Source: DAOMOP01 sp035444405 (GTDB lineage Bacteria > Pseudomonadota > Gammaproteobacteria > Burkholderiales > Rhodocyclaceae). Taken from it: DNA of 19,746 bases. Position numbers and translations under genes: made by a program. The notes beneath the pieces were generated by a model. The model did not search any database and had not been told where the DNA came from. It saw only the letters and a program-made list of their open reading frames with translations. Shown piece after piece: positions 1-7,545 of this stretch. Within the stretch, counting starts at the first letter, position 1, and each line of letters opens with the position of its first letter. The DNA is taken from contig DAOMOP010000058.1 in assembly GCA_035444405.1 (NCBI GenBank), positions 1 to 19,746 on the forward strand, read 5' to 3'.

Positions 1-177
1 CTCTCCAGCCAGCGCCTTCAGCAGCGTCGACTTGCCGGCGCCATTGGGGCCGACCACGGCCACCAGCGCGCCGTGCGCGATGTCGCCGCTCAGATGGTGG
101 ACGGCCGGGTGGCGATCGTAGCCGAGCGTCAGGTTGGCGAAGTGCAGCGCGGCAGGCATCGGTTGCGGGGCATTCAT
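1..177 (-). CDS. Metal (zinc-type) ABC transporter ATP-binding protein, N-terminal part only
   Basis: The first 59 codons of an ABC ATPase are present; the rest lies beyond the left edge. The Walker A motif GPNGAGKST is at residues 43-51, preceded by the typical first strand (LHFANLTLGY) of an ABC nucleotide-binding domain. The sequence around Walker A and the short N-terminus resemble the ZnuC/MntB class of zinc/manganese importer ATPases, which energise uptake through a ZnuB-type permease from a ZnuA-type binding protein. The start ATG at 177 overlaps the stop of the small upstream gene as ATGA, suggesting translational coupling. The zinc assignment comes mainly from context: a ZrgA-like zinc operon diverges from it, with a Zur-like dyad between them. 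The metal specificity cannot be read from this fragment; another metal or substrate is possible. Confidence 0.8.
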   Translation of the reverse strand, partial: MNAPQPMPAALHFANLTLGYDRHPAVHHLSGDIAHGALVAVVGPNGAGKSTLLKALAGE

Positions 178-356
178 CGCAGAGCCCATCCGACCACCGC
201 CCACAGCAGCGCGCTTGCGCCGGCGGCAGCAAGCAGCCGGTAGCCGACCGCGCCCGACAACACGGTCATGCGGCCGCTGCCGGCCGAATGCGAATGACGG
301 GCGGGACTGTCCGCAGCGTGCGTGGCGCGCGGCGTGTTGCCGGTGAGAAGTGTCAT
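174..356 (-). CDS. Small putative membrane protein upstream of the ABC ATPase
   Basis: This is a 60-residue open frame whose stop overlaps the start of the ABC ATPase gene (ATGA). Residues 1-30 are polar and contain several histidines (HAADSPARHSHSAG). Residues 37-58 form one clear hydrophobic segment (LLAAAGASALLWAVVGWAL), so a single-pass inner membrane protein is predicted. I do not recognise a family. The overlap, direction and position between the Zur-like dyad and the ATPase make it plausible as the first gene of the zinc-uptake unit. No convincing Shine-Dalgarno precedes 356, and a shorter form from the internal Met30 is possible. It could also be a chance frame, with the ATPase having a longer leader. 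Confidence 0.45.
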   Translation of the reverse strand: MTLLTGNTPRATHAADSPARHSHSAGSGRMTVLSGAVGYRLLAAAGASALLWAVVGWALR

Positions 357-425
357 GGCCGTTTCGTGTAGCGGGCGGATCCGGTCCGGACCGGGCAGCC
401 GGCCGGCGATCGTGAATTGTCAGTG

Positions 426-448
426 CGGATGCAACATTGTAGCATTTC
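426..448. promoter_or_regulatory. Zur-like operator dyad between divergent zinc genes
   Basis: The 17-bp core ATGCAACATTGTAGCAT (429-445) is an almost perfect palindrome: 7 of 8 base pairs match around the central T. Extended to 23 bp, its right half (TAGCATTTC) differs at one position from the half-site TAACATTTC of the gammaproteobacterial Zur consensus as I recall it. On the minus strand the dyad contains TACAAT (436-441), a good -10 hexamer, so a bound repressor would block the leftward promoter. It sits 70 bp from the small membrane protein start and 100 bp from zrgA. Zur control is inferred from motif and context, not shown. Confidence 0.6.
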
Positions 449-548
449 GACCGACGTGCTCCAGGCGGGCGTTGCGGCCTGCGTCGCGCATGGCTGCCCC
501 GCGGCACGTCGGCCTGTCCGTCCGTTCAACATCGACAACGGTTAACGA

Positions 549-1247
549 ATGCAAACCAAACCCCTGATTGCCGGCCTTGCGCTGATCCTTTCGTCTTCGC
601 TGGGCGCCCAGCAAACACCTCACGAGCACGGCGTCGGAGATCTGCGGATCGCCGTCGACGCGAATACCGTCGTGATCGAGTTCGAAAGTCCCCTCGACAA
701 CCTGGTCGGCTTCGAGCACGCGCCGCGCGACGCCGAGCAGCGGCGGGCGCTCGCGGACGCGCAGGCGCGGCTGCGGCAGTTCGACGGGCTGTTCGCACCG
801 AGTGCCGCGGCAGCGTGCGTGCTGGCCGAGGTGCAGCTCGAGTCGCCGTACGCCGACGGGGCGGACGCTCACGGCCACGACGACCACGGCCACGACGACC
901 ATGGCCACGACGACCACGGTCACGACGACCACGGCCACGACGACCACGGTCACGACGACCACGGTCACGACGACCACGGCCACGACGACCACGGCCACGA
1001 CGACCACGGCCACGGCGGCCATGAGCACGATCACGCCGGCGACGAGGATCACGATCAGGCACGTGCCCATGCCGACCTGTACGTGGTGTATCAGCTCGAA
1101 TGCGCGCAGCCCGAGGCGCTGCGTGAACTCGAGGTCGGCTTGTTCGACGCGTTCCCGCGCCTGCACGCGATCCGCGCGCAGACGGTCACGCCGCGGGGTC
1201 AGGCTGCGGTGCGGCTCGACCGGGCGAGCACCGGGTTGCCGTTGTGA
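549..1247 (+). CDS. zrgA: ZrgA-like (DUF2796) His-rich periplasmic zinc-binding protein
   Basis: The 232-residue product has a signal peptide (residues 1-20, cleavage near LGA/QQ). A short N-terminal domain follows that begins HEHGVGDL and includes the IEFESPLDNLVGFEHAP segment typical of DUF2796. Residues 108-152 are nine tandem HGHDD pentapeptides, followed by more HGHGG/HEHDH residues. The C-terminal domain runs from about residue 175 (DLYVVYQLEC to the end). In Vibrio cholerae the family member ZrgA belongs to the zinc-regulated zrgABCDE uptake operon. The His/Asp tract should bind several zinc ions in the periplasm and pass them on or store them. The gene leads an operon with an ABC ATPase, an FtsX-type permease and a DUF3299 protein. 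No strong Shine-Dalgarno precedes 549, but the signal peptide begins right at this Met. Confidence 0.85.
   Translation: MQTKPLIAGLALILSSSLGAQQTPHEHGVGDLRIAVDANTVVIEFESPLDNLVGFEHAPRDAEQRRALADAQARLRQFDGLFAPSAAAACVLAEVQLESPYADGADAHGHDDHGHDDHGHDDHGHDDHGHDDHGHDDHGHDDHGHDDHGHDDHGHGGHEHDHAGDEDHDQARAHADLYVVYQLECAQPEALRELEVGLFDAFPRLHAIRAQTVTPRGQAAVRLDRASTGLPL
870..1019 (+). repeat. 15-bp tandem repeat encoding HGHDD units
   Basis: There are ten consecutive 15-bp units within the zrgA-like gene. Nine encode His-Gly-His-Asp-Asp (870-1004) and the tenth encodes His-Gly-His-Gly-Gly. The units differ only at synonymous positions (GGC/GGT, CAC/CAT). Such a tract can change copy number by slipped-strand mispairing without breaking the frame, because 15 is a multiple of three. 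Confidence 0.95.
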
Positions 1248-1963
1248 GCATGGATGCTGCGGCGGACGACAGTGACGCCGCGATCGACCTTCGTGGCGTG
1301 CGCTTTGCCTGGCCTGGGGCGGGTCGGGTGTGTCTGGATATTCCCGCCTTCTCGGTTGCACGCGGTGAGCGGGTCTTTCTCCACGGCCCCAGCGGTAGCG
1401 GCAAGACCACGCTGTTGTCGCTGGTCGGCGGCGTGCTCGAGCCCGGGCACGGGCACATCAGCGTGCTCGGGCGAGACCTGGGCGAGATGGGTGCGGCCGA
1501 ACGCGACCGCTTCCGCGCCGCGCACATCGGTTTCATCTTCCAGCTCTTCAACCTGATTCCGTATCTCTCGGCGCTCGACAACATCGTGCTTCCATGCCGC
1601 TTCTCGGCCGAGCGTGCGCGCCGGGCCGGCGTTGCGCCGCGCGACGCGGCGCGCCGGCTGGCCGGACACCTGCAGCTCGACGCGGCGCTGCTCGCCCGGC
1701 CCGCCACCGATCTGTCGGTCGGCCAGCAACAGCGTGTGGCGGTGGCACGCGCGCTGATTGGCCGGCCCGGCCTGGTGATCGCGGACGAGCCGACTTCGGC
1801 CCTCGATGCCGACCGCCAGCGGGCCTTCCTCGACCTGCTGCGCGACGAGTGCGACGCCGCCGGCACGACGCTGCTGTTCGTCAGCCACGACCGCCGCCTG
1901 GCCGAGCGCTTCGACCGCGTCGTCGATCTTGCCGCGATCAACCGCGGCGCGAGCGCTTCGTGA
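1244..1963 (+). CDS. ABC transporter ATP-binding protein (MacB/LolD type), zinc operon
   Basis: The 239-residue nucleotide-binding protein has all ABC motifs: Walker A GPSGSGKTT (about residues 48-56), Q-loop FQLFN, signature LSVGQQQR, Walker B LVIADEP with a following SALD, and the H-loop SHD. The spacing and the FQLFNLIPYLSALDN segment place it in the MacB/LolD/FtsE class, which works with FtsX-like permeases as mechanotransmitters and not as a classic importer. The start is GTG at 1244, overlapping the zrgA stop as GTGA; an ATG two codons later (1250) is an alternative. The stop overlaps the permease start by one base. Context suggests it works with the permease and the ZrgA-like protein in zinc acquisition. 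The mechanism of this ABC class in zinc uptake is not known to me. Confidence 0.85.
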   Translation: MSMDAAADDSDAAIDLRGVRFAWPGAGRVCLDIPAFSVARGERVFLHGPSGSGKTTLLSLVGGVLEPGHGHISVLGRDLGEMGAAERDRFRAAHIGFIFQLFNLIPYLSALDNIVLPCRFSAERARRAGVAPRDAARRLAGHLQLDAALLARPATDLSVGQQQRVAVARALIGRPGLVIADEPTSALDADRQRAFLDLLRDECDAAGTTLLFVSHDRRLAERFDRVVDLAAINRGASAS

Positions 1964-3225
1964 TGACGCCGTTGTGGCACCTGACCCGCAAGAGCATTGC
2001 CAACCGTGGCATGACGGTTGCGCTGACGGTGGTGGCCGTGGCCCTCGCGGTGGCGATGCTGCTCGGCGTCGAGCGGCTGCGCAACGATGCGCGCGAGGGC
2101 TTCGCACAGACCATCTCGGGTACCGATCTGGTGGTCGGTGCACGCAGCGGTCCGGTGCAATTGCTGCTGTACTCGGTGTTCCACATCGGCAGCGCGACCA
2201 ACAACGTGTCGTGGGCGAGCATCGAGAAGATCGCCGCGCATCCGCAGGTCGACTGGGTGGTGCCGATCTCGCTGGGAGACACGCACCGCGGCTTTCGCGT
2301 CGTCGGCACCACGACGGCGTTCTTCGAGCGCTACCGCTATGCGCGTCAGCGCCCGCTGGCCTTTGCCGACGGGCGGCCGTTCGACGGGCTGTTCGACGCC
2401 GTGGTCGGTGCCGAGGTCGCGGCACGCCACGGCTATCGCGTCGGTGAGCAAATCGTCGTCAGTCACGGCGCCGGCGAAGTCGGCTTCGCCGATCACGACG
2501 ACAAGCCGTTCACCATCGTCGGTGTGCTCGCCCGCACGGGTACCCCCGTCGATCGCAGCGTCTTCGTCAGTCTCGAGGCGATCGAGGCCATCCATGTCGA
2601 CTGGGCGGGCGGCGCGCGCCTGCCCGGGGTGTCGGTTCCGCCCGAGCAGGTGCGGCGCTTCGATCTCGCGCCGAAGGCGGTCACCGCGGCGCTGGTCGGG
2701 CTGACGTCGCGCGCTGCGGTGTTTCGCGTGCAGCGCTTCGTGAACAGCCACCCGGACGAACCGCTGCTCGCGATCCTGCCCGGCGTGACGCTGCAGGAGC
2801 TGTGGGGCATCGTCGCGATCGCCGAGCGGGCCCTGCTCGCGGTGTCGGTGCTGGTGGTGCTGGTCGGCCTCGCCGGGCTCGTCGCAGTGGTCGTCGCGAC
2901 GCTCGGCGAGCGGCGGCGCGAGCTCGCGATCCTGCGTGCCCTCGGTGCCGGGCCGCGCCACGTGTTTCTGCTGCTGGCGCTCGAGAGTCTCGCGATCGGT
3001 CTGCTCGGCTGCGCCCTCGGCGTGGCGATGGTGCACAGTGTTGCGGCGCTTGTGGGGCCGTGGCTGGCGGCGCATCATGGCTTGTGGCTGAGCGCGGGCT
3101 GGCCCTCGCCGGGCGAGTGGCGGCTGCTCGCGGCGGTGCTCGCGGCCGTCTTCGCCGCGAGCCTGGTCCCGGGCCTGCGCGCCTACCGCTATTCTGTTGC
3201 CGATGGCATGACGATCAGGGTGTGA
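1963..3225 (+). CDS. FtsX-like (MacB-type) ABC transporter permease, zinc operon
   Basis: The 420-residue inner membrane protein starts at ATG 1963, sharing one base with the ATPase stop. An open frame continues upstream, but it is a shadow inside the ATPase gene. The topology is the MacB/LolC plan: one transmembrane helix at residues 17-37, a periplasmic domain of about 240 residues, then three helices near residues 285-311, 330-360 and 385-405. The cytoplasmic coupling segment ERRRELAILRALGA after the second helix is the FtsX signature. The N-terminal part (HLTRKSIANRGMT and DLVVGARSGPVQLLLYSVFHIG) is typical of permeases that accompany ZrgA and DUF3299 genes. With the upstream ATPase it should form a homodimeric complex acting on a periplasmic partner, probably the zinc-binding protein. 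The substrate is inferred from the neighbours. Confidence 0.85.
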   Translation: MTPLWHLTRKSIANRGMTVALTVVAVALAVAMLLGVERLRNDAREGFAQTISGTDLVVGARSGPVQLLLYSVFHIGSATNNVSWASIEKIAAHPQVDWVVPISLGDTHRGFRVVGTTTAFFERYRYARQRPLAFADGRPFDGLFDAVVGAEVAARHGYRVGEQIVVSHGAGEVGFADHDDKPFTIVGVLARTGTPVDRSVFVSLEAIEAIHVDWAGGARLPGVSVPPEQVRRFDLAPKAVTAALVGLTSRAAVFRVQRFVNSHPDEPLLAILPGVTLQELWGIVAIAERALLAVSVLVVLVGLAGLVAVVVATLGERRRELAILRALGAGPRHVFLLLALESLAIGLLGCALGVAMVHSVAALVGPWLAAHHGLWLSAGWPSPGEWRLLAAVLAAVFAASLVPGLRAYRYSVADGMTIRV

Positions 3226-3227
3226 CG

Positions 3228-3842
3228 ATGAAGCTTTTGTTGATTTGGCTGGCGGCTTCGACCATCGTGCTGGCGCCGCCGGCGTTCGCGCAGGGCGGTG
3301 CGCCCGGCGGCGACGGTTTCGAGATCGGCGAGCGCCTGCTGCCCGGCGCCCGCGACGGGCGCGGCGGATTCCGCGAGATCAGCTGGGACGACCTGATTCC
3401 GCCCGACTGGCTGCCCGAGGACTTGTTCGCGGGAATGTTCGACGATGTCGATCCCGATGCGCTCGACGACTACGATCCACGCGCGATGGAGCTGATGGAC
3501 AAGATCCGCGAGATCTGGGACAGCGCGCCGGTGGTCGAGCGCATGCACGGCGAGCGCATCCGCATCCCCGGATTCGTCGTGCCGCTCGAAGGTGACGGTG
3601 ACGAGATCCACGAATTTCTGCTCGTGCCGTACTTCGGTGCCTGCATCCACGTGCCGCCGCCACCGGCCAACCAGCTCATCCATGTGCTGCCCGATGCCGC
3701 GATTCCGGCGCGCTGGAACATGGTGCCGGTGTGGGTCAGCGGGGTGCTGAGTGTCGCGCGCCACGACTCCGAGCTCGGCAGCGCCGGTTACCAGCTGCGG
3801 GCGGTCGAGGTCGAGGAGTATCAGGAGCCGCTGCCGCGCTGA
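3228..3842 (+). CDS. DUF3299 periplasmic protein, zinc operon
   Basis: The 204-residue protein has a signal peptide (residues 1-21, cleavage near AFA/QG). Its mature part matches the DUF3299 pattern. The segment ISWDDLIPPDW is at about residues 49-59. Later come GFVVPLEGD and the hallmark EFLLVPYFGACIHVPPPPAN, with one Cys and one His adjacent (CIH). This conserved CIHVPPPP motif is a plausible metal or redox site, but the biochemical role of the family is not established. It starts two bases after the permease stop, so it is translated with the operon. Homologues occur with MacB-like transporters, and one is, as I recall, the last gene of the V. cholerae zrg operon. I therefore infer an accessory role in zinc uptake or metallation of envelope proteins. 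Confidence 0.85.
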   Translation: MKLLLIWLAASTIVLAPPAFAQGGAPGGDGFEIGERLLPGARDGRGGFREISWDDLIPPDWLPEDLFAGMFDDVDPDALDDYDPRAMELMDKIREIWDSAPVVERMHGERIRIPGFVVPLEGDGDEIHEFLLVPYFGACIHVPPPPANQLIHVLPDAAIPARWNMVPVWVSGVLSVARHDSELGSAGYQLRAVEVEEYQEPLPR

Positions 3843-3846
3843 GCGC

Positions 3847-3890
3847 GGCCGGGTGTGCACTATTGCGCATTCGGCCCGGCCTTGTCCTTT
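3847..3890 (+). terminator. Terminator-like hairpin after the zinc operon
   Basis: GGCCGGG (3847-3853) pairs perfectly with CCCGGCC (3875-3881). Inside the loop, TGTGC and GCGCA can add a second helix with one G-U pair. The hairpin starts five bases after the DUF3299 stop and is followed by TTGTCCTTT, a modest T-rich tail. This fits an intrinsic terminator separating the zinc operon from the Lap operon. The imperfect T tract lowers certainty. Confidence 0.5.
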
Positions 3891-3916
3891 GCGCCGCGGT
3901 GACGATCGACCATAAT
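3889..3916 (+). promoter_or_regulatory. Possible sigma-70 promoter for lapB
   Basis: A good -10 hexamer CATAAT (3911-3916, 5 of 6 matches to TATAAT) lies 30 bases before the lapB start. A weak -35 TTGCGC (3889-3894) is 16 bases upstream. The element falls just after the terminator-like hairpin, where a promoter for the Lap operon is expected. The weak -35 suggests that an activator or another sigma factor may be needed. Confidence 0.35.
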
Positions 3917-3946
3917 CCTGCGTCATCGCGCGGGAGTCCGAGGTAG

Positions 3947-6151
3947 GTGGCACAGGCGGAGGTCGAGAATCCGGTTGCAGGCACGGCGGCCTCGTCCGGG
4001 CGGAGCGCATCCGCGGACGAGCGCGAAGCCGTGGGACGGTCCGATCCGTTGCTCGAATGCCTGATGCTGATCGCGCGTGCCCACGGCCTCGGCGCGACGC
4101 GCGAATCGGCGCTGGCGGGCCTGCCGCTGGCCCGCGGCGGACTGACGCCTTCTTCGTTCTCGCGTGCGGCTGCGCGTGCCGGCCTCGCGAGCAATATCGT
4201 GCGCCGGCGGCTCGAAGGCCTGAACGATGCCCTGCTGCCGACCGTTTTGTTGCTGCACGACGGCGAGGCGTGCGTGCTGGTCGGCTGGAGCGATGGGCGC
4301 AGGACCGCGCAGGTGATCTTCCCCGAACTCGGCGATGCCGCTGTCGACATTGCCGCGAGCGAGCTTGCGGACCGTTACCTGGGCCGGGCGATCTACGTGC
4401 GTCCGCAGTTCCGCTTCGACGCGCGCGTGCCGGTCGTGCGTCCGACCCGCGGGCGGCACTGGTTCTGGGGCGTCGTCGCCGAGAACGGCGCGCTCTACCG
4501 CGACGTCATGCTCGCGGCCCTGATGATCAACCTCCTCGGCCTCGCCATCCCGCTTTTCATACGCAATGTGTATGACCGCGTGGTGCCCAACAACGCGATC
4601 GACACGCTGTGGGTGCTGGCCATCGGCGTGACCATCGTCCTCGTGAGCGAGCTGGCCCTGCGCATCGTGCGGGGGCGATTCGTCGATCTTGCGGCAAGCC
4701 GCATCGACGTGAAACTGTCCGCCCACATCATGGAGCGTGTGCTGGCGATGCGGCTCGAGCATCGACCGGCCTCGGCCGGCTCGTTCGCGGCCAATCTGCG
4801 GGCGTTCGAATCGGTGCGCGACTTCATCGGCTCGGCGACCGTGCTGGCTCTCGTCGATCTGCCGTTCGCGCTGCTGTTCGTCGCCGTCATCGGCTGGATC
4901 GCCTGGCCGATGGTGCCGGTATTCGCCGTAGCGACGCTGTTCCTGCTGTTCTATGCACTGGCCGTGCAATCGAAGATGCACGAGCTCGCCGAGAGCGCCT
5001 ACCGGACCGGCGCGCAGCGCAATGCGACGCTGGTGGAAGGCCTGGTCGGCATCGAGACGGTCAAGGCGATCGGCGCCGAAGGCGTGATCCAGCGCAAGTG
5101 GGAGCAGAGCGCGGCCGCGCTTGCCCGCATCACGGCCGACCTGCGCCTGGCGACGGCGTCGGTCTCGAACGTCGCGACGCTGGTGCGAAATCTGGTCACC
5201 GTCGCGGTGGTCGTGATCGGTGTGCACCTGCTGGCGGAAAATGCGCTGAGCGGCGGCGGCCTGCTCGCGTGCTTCCTGCTCGGCATGCGGGCGATGGTCT
5301 CGATCGGCCAGGTGATCGGCCTGCTTGGGCAGTACAACACCGCAGCGACGGCGCTGACCTCGCTCGACAGGATGATGGTGCGCGAGCCGGAGCGATCCAC
5401 CGATGCGCGCTACCTCGAGCACGGGCGGCTTCGGGGCGGCATCGAGCTGCACGACGTCCTGTTCCGCTACCCCGGCGTCGAGACGCCCGCGCTGCAGAAG
5501 GTGTCGCTGCGCATCGAGGCGGGCGAGCACGTGGCGATTCTGGGGCGGGTCGGATCGGGCAAGACCACGATCGAGAAACTGGTGCTGGGCCTATACCGGC
5601 CTTGTCAGGGGGCCGTGCTGATCGACGGCGTCGATGCGCGCCAGGTCGATCCGGCCGAGCTGCGTCACGGTATCGGTTATGTGCCGCAGGATGTCACGCT
5701 GTTCTACGGCTCGCTGCGCGAGAACATCACGATGGCGATGCCGCATGCCGATGATGCTGCGGTGCGCGAGGCGGCACGAATCGCCGGCCTGCGCGATTTC
5801 GTCGATACGCATCCACATGGCTTCGACATGCCGATCGGTGAGCGCGGCGAGTCCCTCTCCGGGGGACAGCGCCAGCAGGTCGCGATCGCCCGGGCGGTGG
5901 TGGCCGATCCTTCGATCCTGTTGCTCGACGAGCCGACGGCGTCGATGGATCAGTCGAGCGAAGTCGAGATCAAGCGCAACCTCGCTGCGTTCGCGCGCGG
6001 CAAGACGCTGGTGATCGTCACCCATCGCACTTCGCTGCTCGATCTGGTCGACCGCATCGTCGTCATCGACAAGGGACACGTCGTCGCCGACGGGCCCAAG
6101 GCGGAGGTCATGGAAGCCCTTCGACAGGGTCGCATCGGAAAGGTCGCGTGA
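3947..6151 (+). CDS. lapB: LapB-type type I secretion ABC transporter
   Basis: The 734-residue product is the inner membrane ATPase/permease of a type I secretion system. Residues 25-150 form a C39-peptidase-like domain without a catalytic cysteine, the state seen in LapB and HlyB exporters where it docks the substrate. An ABC exporter transmembrane region with about six helices follows at residues 180-460. The nucleotide-binding domain then shows Walker A GRVGSGKTT near residue 533, signature LSGGQRQQ, Walker B ILLLDEPT and an H-loop THR. The chosen start is GTG 3947, four bases after GAGG; the N-terminal 20 residues are poorly conserved, so a later start is possible. The stop overlaps the lapC start by one base. 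With LapC and LapE encoded in this window it should export the LapA-like adhesin. Confidence 0.92.
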   Translation: MAQAEVENPVAGTAASSGRSASADEREAVGRSDPLLECLMLIARAHGLGATRESALAGLPLARGGLTPSSFSRAAARAGLASNIVRRRLEGLNDALLPTVLLLHDGEACVLVGWSDGRRTAQVIFPELGDAAVDIAASELADRYLGRAIYVRPQFRFDARVPVVRPTRGRHWFWGVVAENGALYRDVMLAALMINLLGLAIPLFIRNVYDRVVPNNAIDTLWVLAIGVTIVLVSELALRIVRGRFVDLAASRIDVKLSAHIMERVLAMRLEHRPASAGSFAANLRAFESVRDFIGSATVLALVDLPFALLFVAVIGWIAWPMVPVFAVATLFLLFYALAVQSKMHELAESAYRTGAQRNATLVEGLVGIETVKAIGAEGVIQRKWEQSAAALARITADLRLATASVSNVATLVRNLVTVAVVVIGVHLLAENALSGGGLLACFLLGMRAMVSIGQVIGLLGQYNTAATALTSLDRMMVREPERSTDARYLEHGRLRGGIELHDVLFRYPGVETPALQKVSLRIEAGEHVAILGRVGSGKTTIEKLVLGLYRPCQGAVLIDGVDARQVDPAELRHGIGYVPQDVTLFYGSLRENITMAMPHADDAAVREAARIAGLRDFVDTHPHGFDMPIGERGESLSGGQRQQVAIARAVVADPSILLLDEPTASMDQSSEVEIKRNLAAFARGKTLVIVTHRTSLLDLVDRIVVIDKGHVVADGPKAEVMEALRQGRIGKVA

Positions 6152-7545
6152 TGGAGCGCGCACGCGACCCGCAGCTGTCCGGGGCCGCCACCGGGCGACG
6201 GCCCGATCGGCCGGCGCCGCCTCCGGGTGCTCCGCGCGCGATTCGCGAGGAGAGGCTGGACTGGACCGACGATGCGGACTGGGCCATCCTGCAGCAGGAG
6301 CCGCTGCGCGCCCGCTCGATCTTGTGGCTGTCATTCGCATTGATGGTGGCGCTGCTCGTGTGGTCGGCTCATGCCGAGATCGACGAGGTGACGCGCGGAA
6401 ACGGCCGCGTGATTCCATCGTCGCAGCTGCAGGTGGTCCAGGCGGTCGACGGCGGTGTCGTCGAGGAGATCCTCGTGCGCGAAGGCCAGCGTGTGGAGCC
6501 CGGCGACGTCCTGTTGCGCATCGACCCGACCCGCTTCGAATCATCTCTGCTCGAGAGCCGCGCCGAGCGTCTGGCGCTGCAGGCGAAGGCCGCGCGACTG
6601 ACCGCGCTGACGCAGGGAATCGCACTCGAGCTGCCCGACGAGGTCGTGCGCGAGGTGCCACAGATCGCCGCACACGAACTGCGGCTTTACGAATCGAGCG
6701 TGGAGGGCATGCAGGCGCAGATCGCCATTGCCCGCGAGCAGCTGTCGCAGCGCCGGCAGGAGCTCAACGAGGCCAGGGCACGCCACAACCAGGCGCTCGG
6801 AAACCTCGAGCTCGTCACGCAGGAGCTGGCCGTCACGCGACCGCTGGTGCGGACCGGGGCCGTCTCCGAGGTCGAGGTGCTGCGCCTCGAGCGCGACGCG
6901 ACGCGCCTGCGTGGCGACCGCGACCAGGCTGCAGCCCAGATGTCGCGCCTGCAGGCCGCCATCTCCGAGGCCTCGCGCCGGATCGAAGAAATCGAGCTCA
7001 ATGTGCGCAACCAGATGCGCGGCCAGCTCTCCGAAACGCTGGCGCGGCTCAATGGCCTCGTCGAGGGCAGCCGCGCGCTGGCCGATCGCGTCAAGCACGC
7101 CGAGCTGCGCTCGCCGGTGCGCGGCACCGTCGTGCGGCTGCGGGTCAACACCGTGGGGGCCGTCGTGCAGCCGGGGCGCGAGGTCGTCGAGGTCCTTCCG
7201 CTCGACGACGCGTTGATACTCGAAGCCCGAATCAGCCCCAAGGACATCGCCTTTCTGCGCCCCGGCCAGGCTGCACGGGTCAAGTTTTCGGCATACGACT
7301 TTCAGATCTACGGCGCGCTCGACGCGACGGTCGAGCACATCAGCGCCGACAGCATTGCCGACGAGCGCGGCGACACCTACTACCTCGTGCGTGTGCGTAC
7401 GACCCGTGCCAGCCTCGGCGACGACCTGCCCATCCTGCCCGGCATGGTCGCGCAGGTCGAGATCCTGACCGGGAAGAACACGATACTTTCATATATCCTG
7501 AAGCCGGTCCTCAGGGCCAAGGCGAATGCATTGACCGAGCGATGA
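6151..7545 (+). CDS. lapC: LapC-type HlyD-family membrane fusion protein
   Basis: The 464-residue periplasmic adaptor links the LapB exporter to the LapE outer membrane channel. A proline-rich cytoplasmic N-terminus is followed by one transmembrane helix (residues 55-73, ILWLSFALMVALLVWSA). The HlyD signature follows in EIDEVTRGNGRVIPSSQLQ and VVQAVDGGVVEEILVREGQRVEPGDVLLRIDPTRF, a lipoyl-like half-motif. A long alpha-helical hairpin covers about residues 125-310. The second lipoyl half is ELRSPVRGTVVRLRVNTVGAVV, and a beta-barrel region ends near GMVAQVEILTGKNTILSYILKPV. The length and the C-terminal motif match type I adaptor proteins. Its start overlaps the lapB stop (TGATG) and its stop overlaps the next gene (ATGA), so the three genes are very probably cotranscribed and coupled. 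Confidence 0.92.
   Translation: MERARDPQLSGAATGRRPDRPAPPPGAPRAIREERLDWTDDADWAILQQEPLRARSILWLSFALMVALLVWSAHAEIDEVTRGNGRVIPSSQLQVVQAVDGGVVEEILVREGQRVEPGDVLLRIDPTRFESSLLESRAERLALQAKAARLTALTQGIALELPDEVVREVPQIAAHELRLYESSVEGMQAQIAIAREQLSQRRQELNEARARHNQALGNLELVTQELAVTRPLVRTGAVSEVEVLRLERDATRLRGDRDQAAAQMSRLQAAISEASRRIEEIELNVRNQMRGQLSETLARLNGLVEGSRALADRVKHAELRSPVRGTVVRLRVNTVGAVVQPGREVVEVLPLDDALILEARISPKDIAFLRPGQAARVKFSAYDFQIYGALDATVEHISADSIADERGDTYYLVRVRTTRASLGDDLPILPGMVAQVEILTGKNTILSYILKPVLRAKANALTER

Noticed and set aside
526..1361. Minus-strand open frames opposite the zrgA-like gene
   Set aside because: They are low-complexity Arg/Gly or Val-rich translations produced by the HGHDD repeat and high GC content.
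1594..1962. Extended N-terminus for the FtsX-like permease
   Set aside because: It is an Arg/Ala-rich shadow inside the ATPase gene. The ATG at 1963 overlaps the ATPase stop and begins the typical permease N-terminus.
1186..3078. Very long minus-strand frame opposite the zinc ABC genes
   Set aside because: The product is Arg/His/Asp-rich without any recognisable domain and overlaps three well-supported plus-strand genes; it is a typical high-GC shadow.
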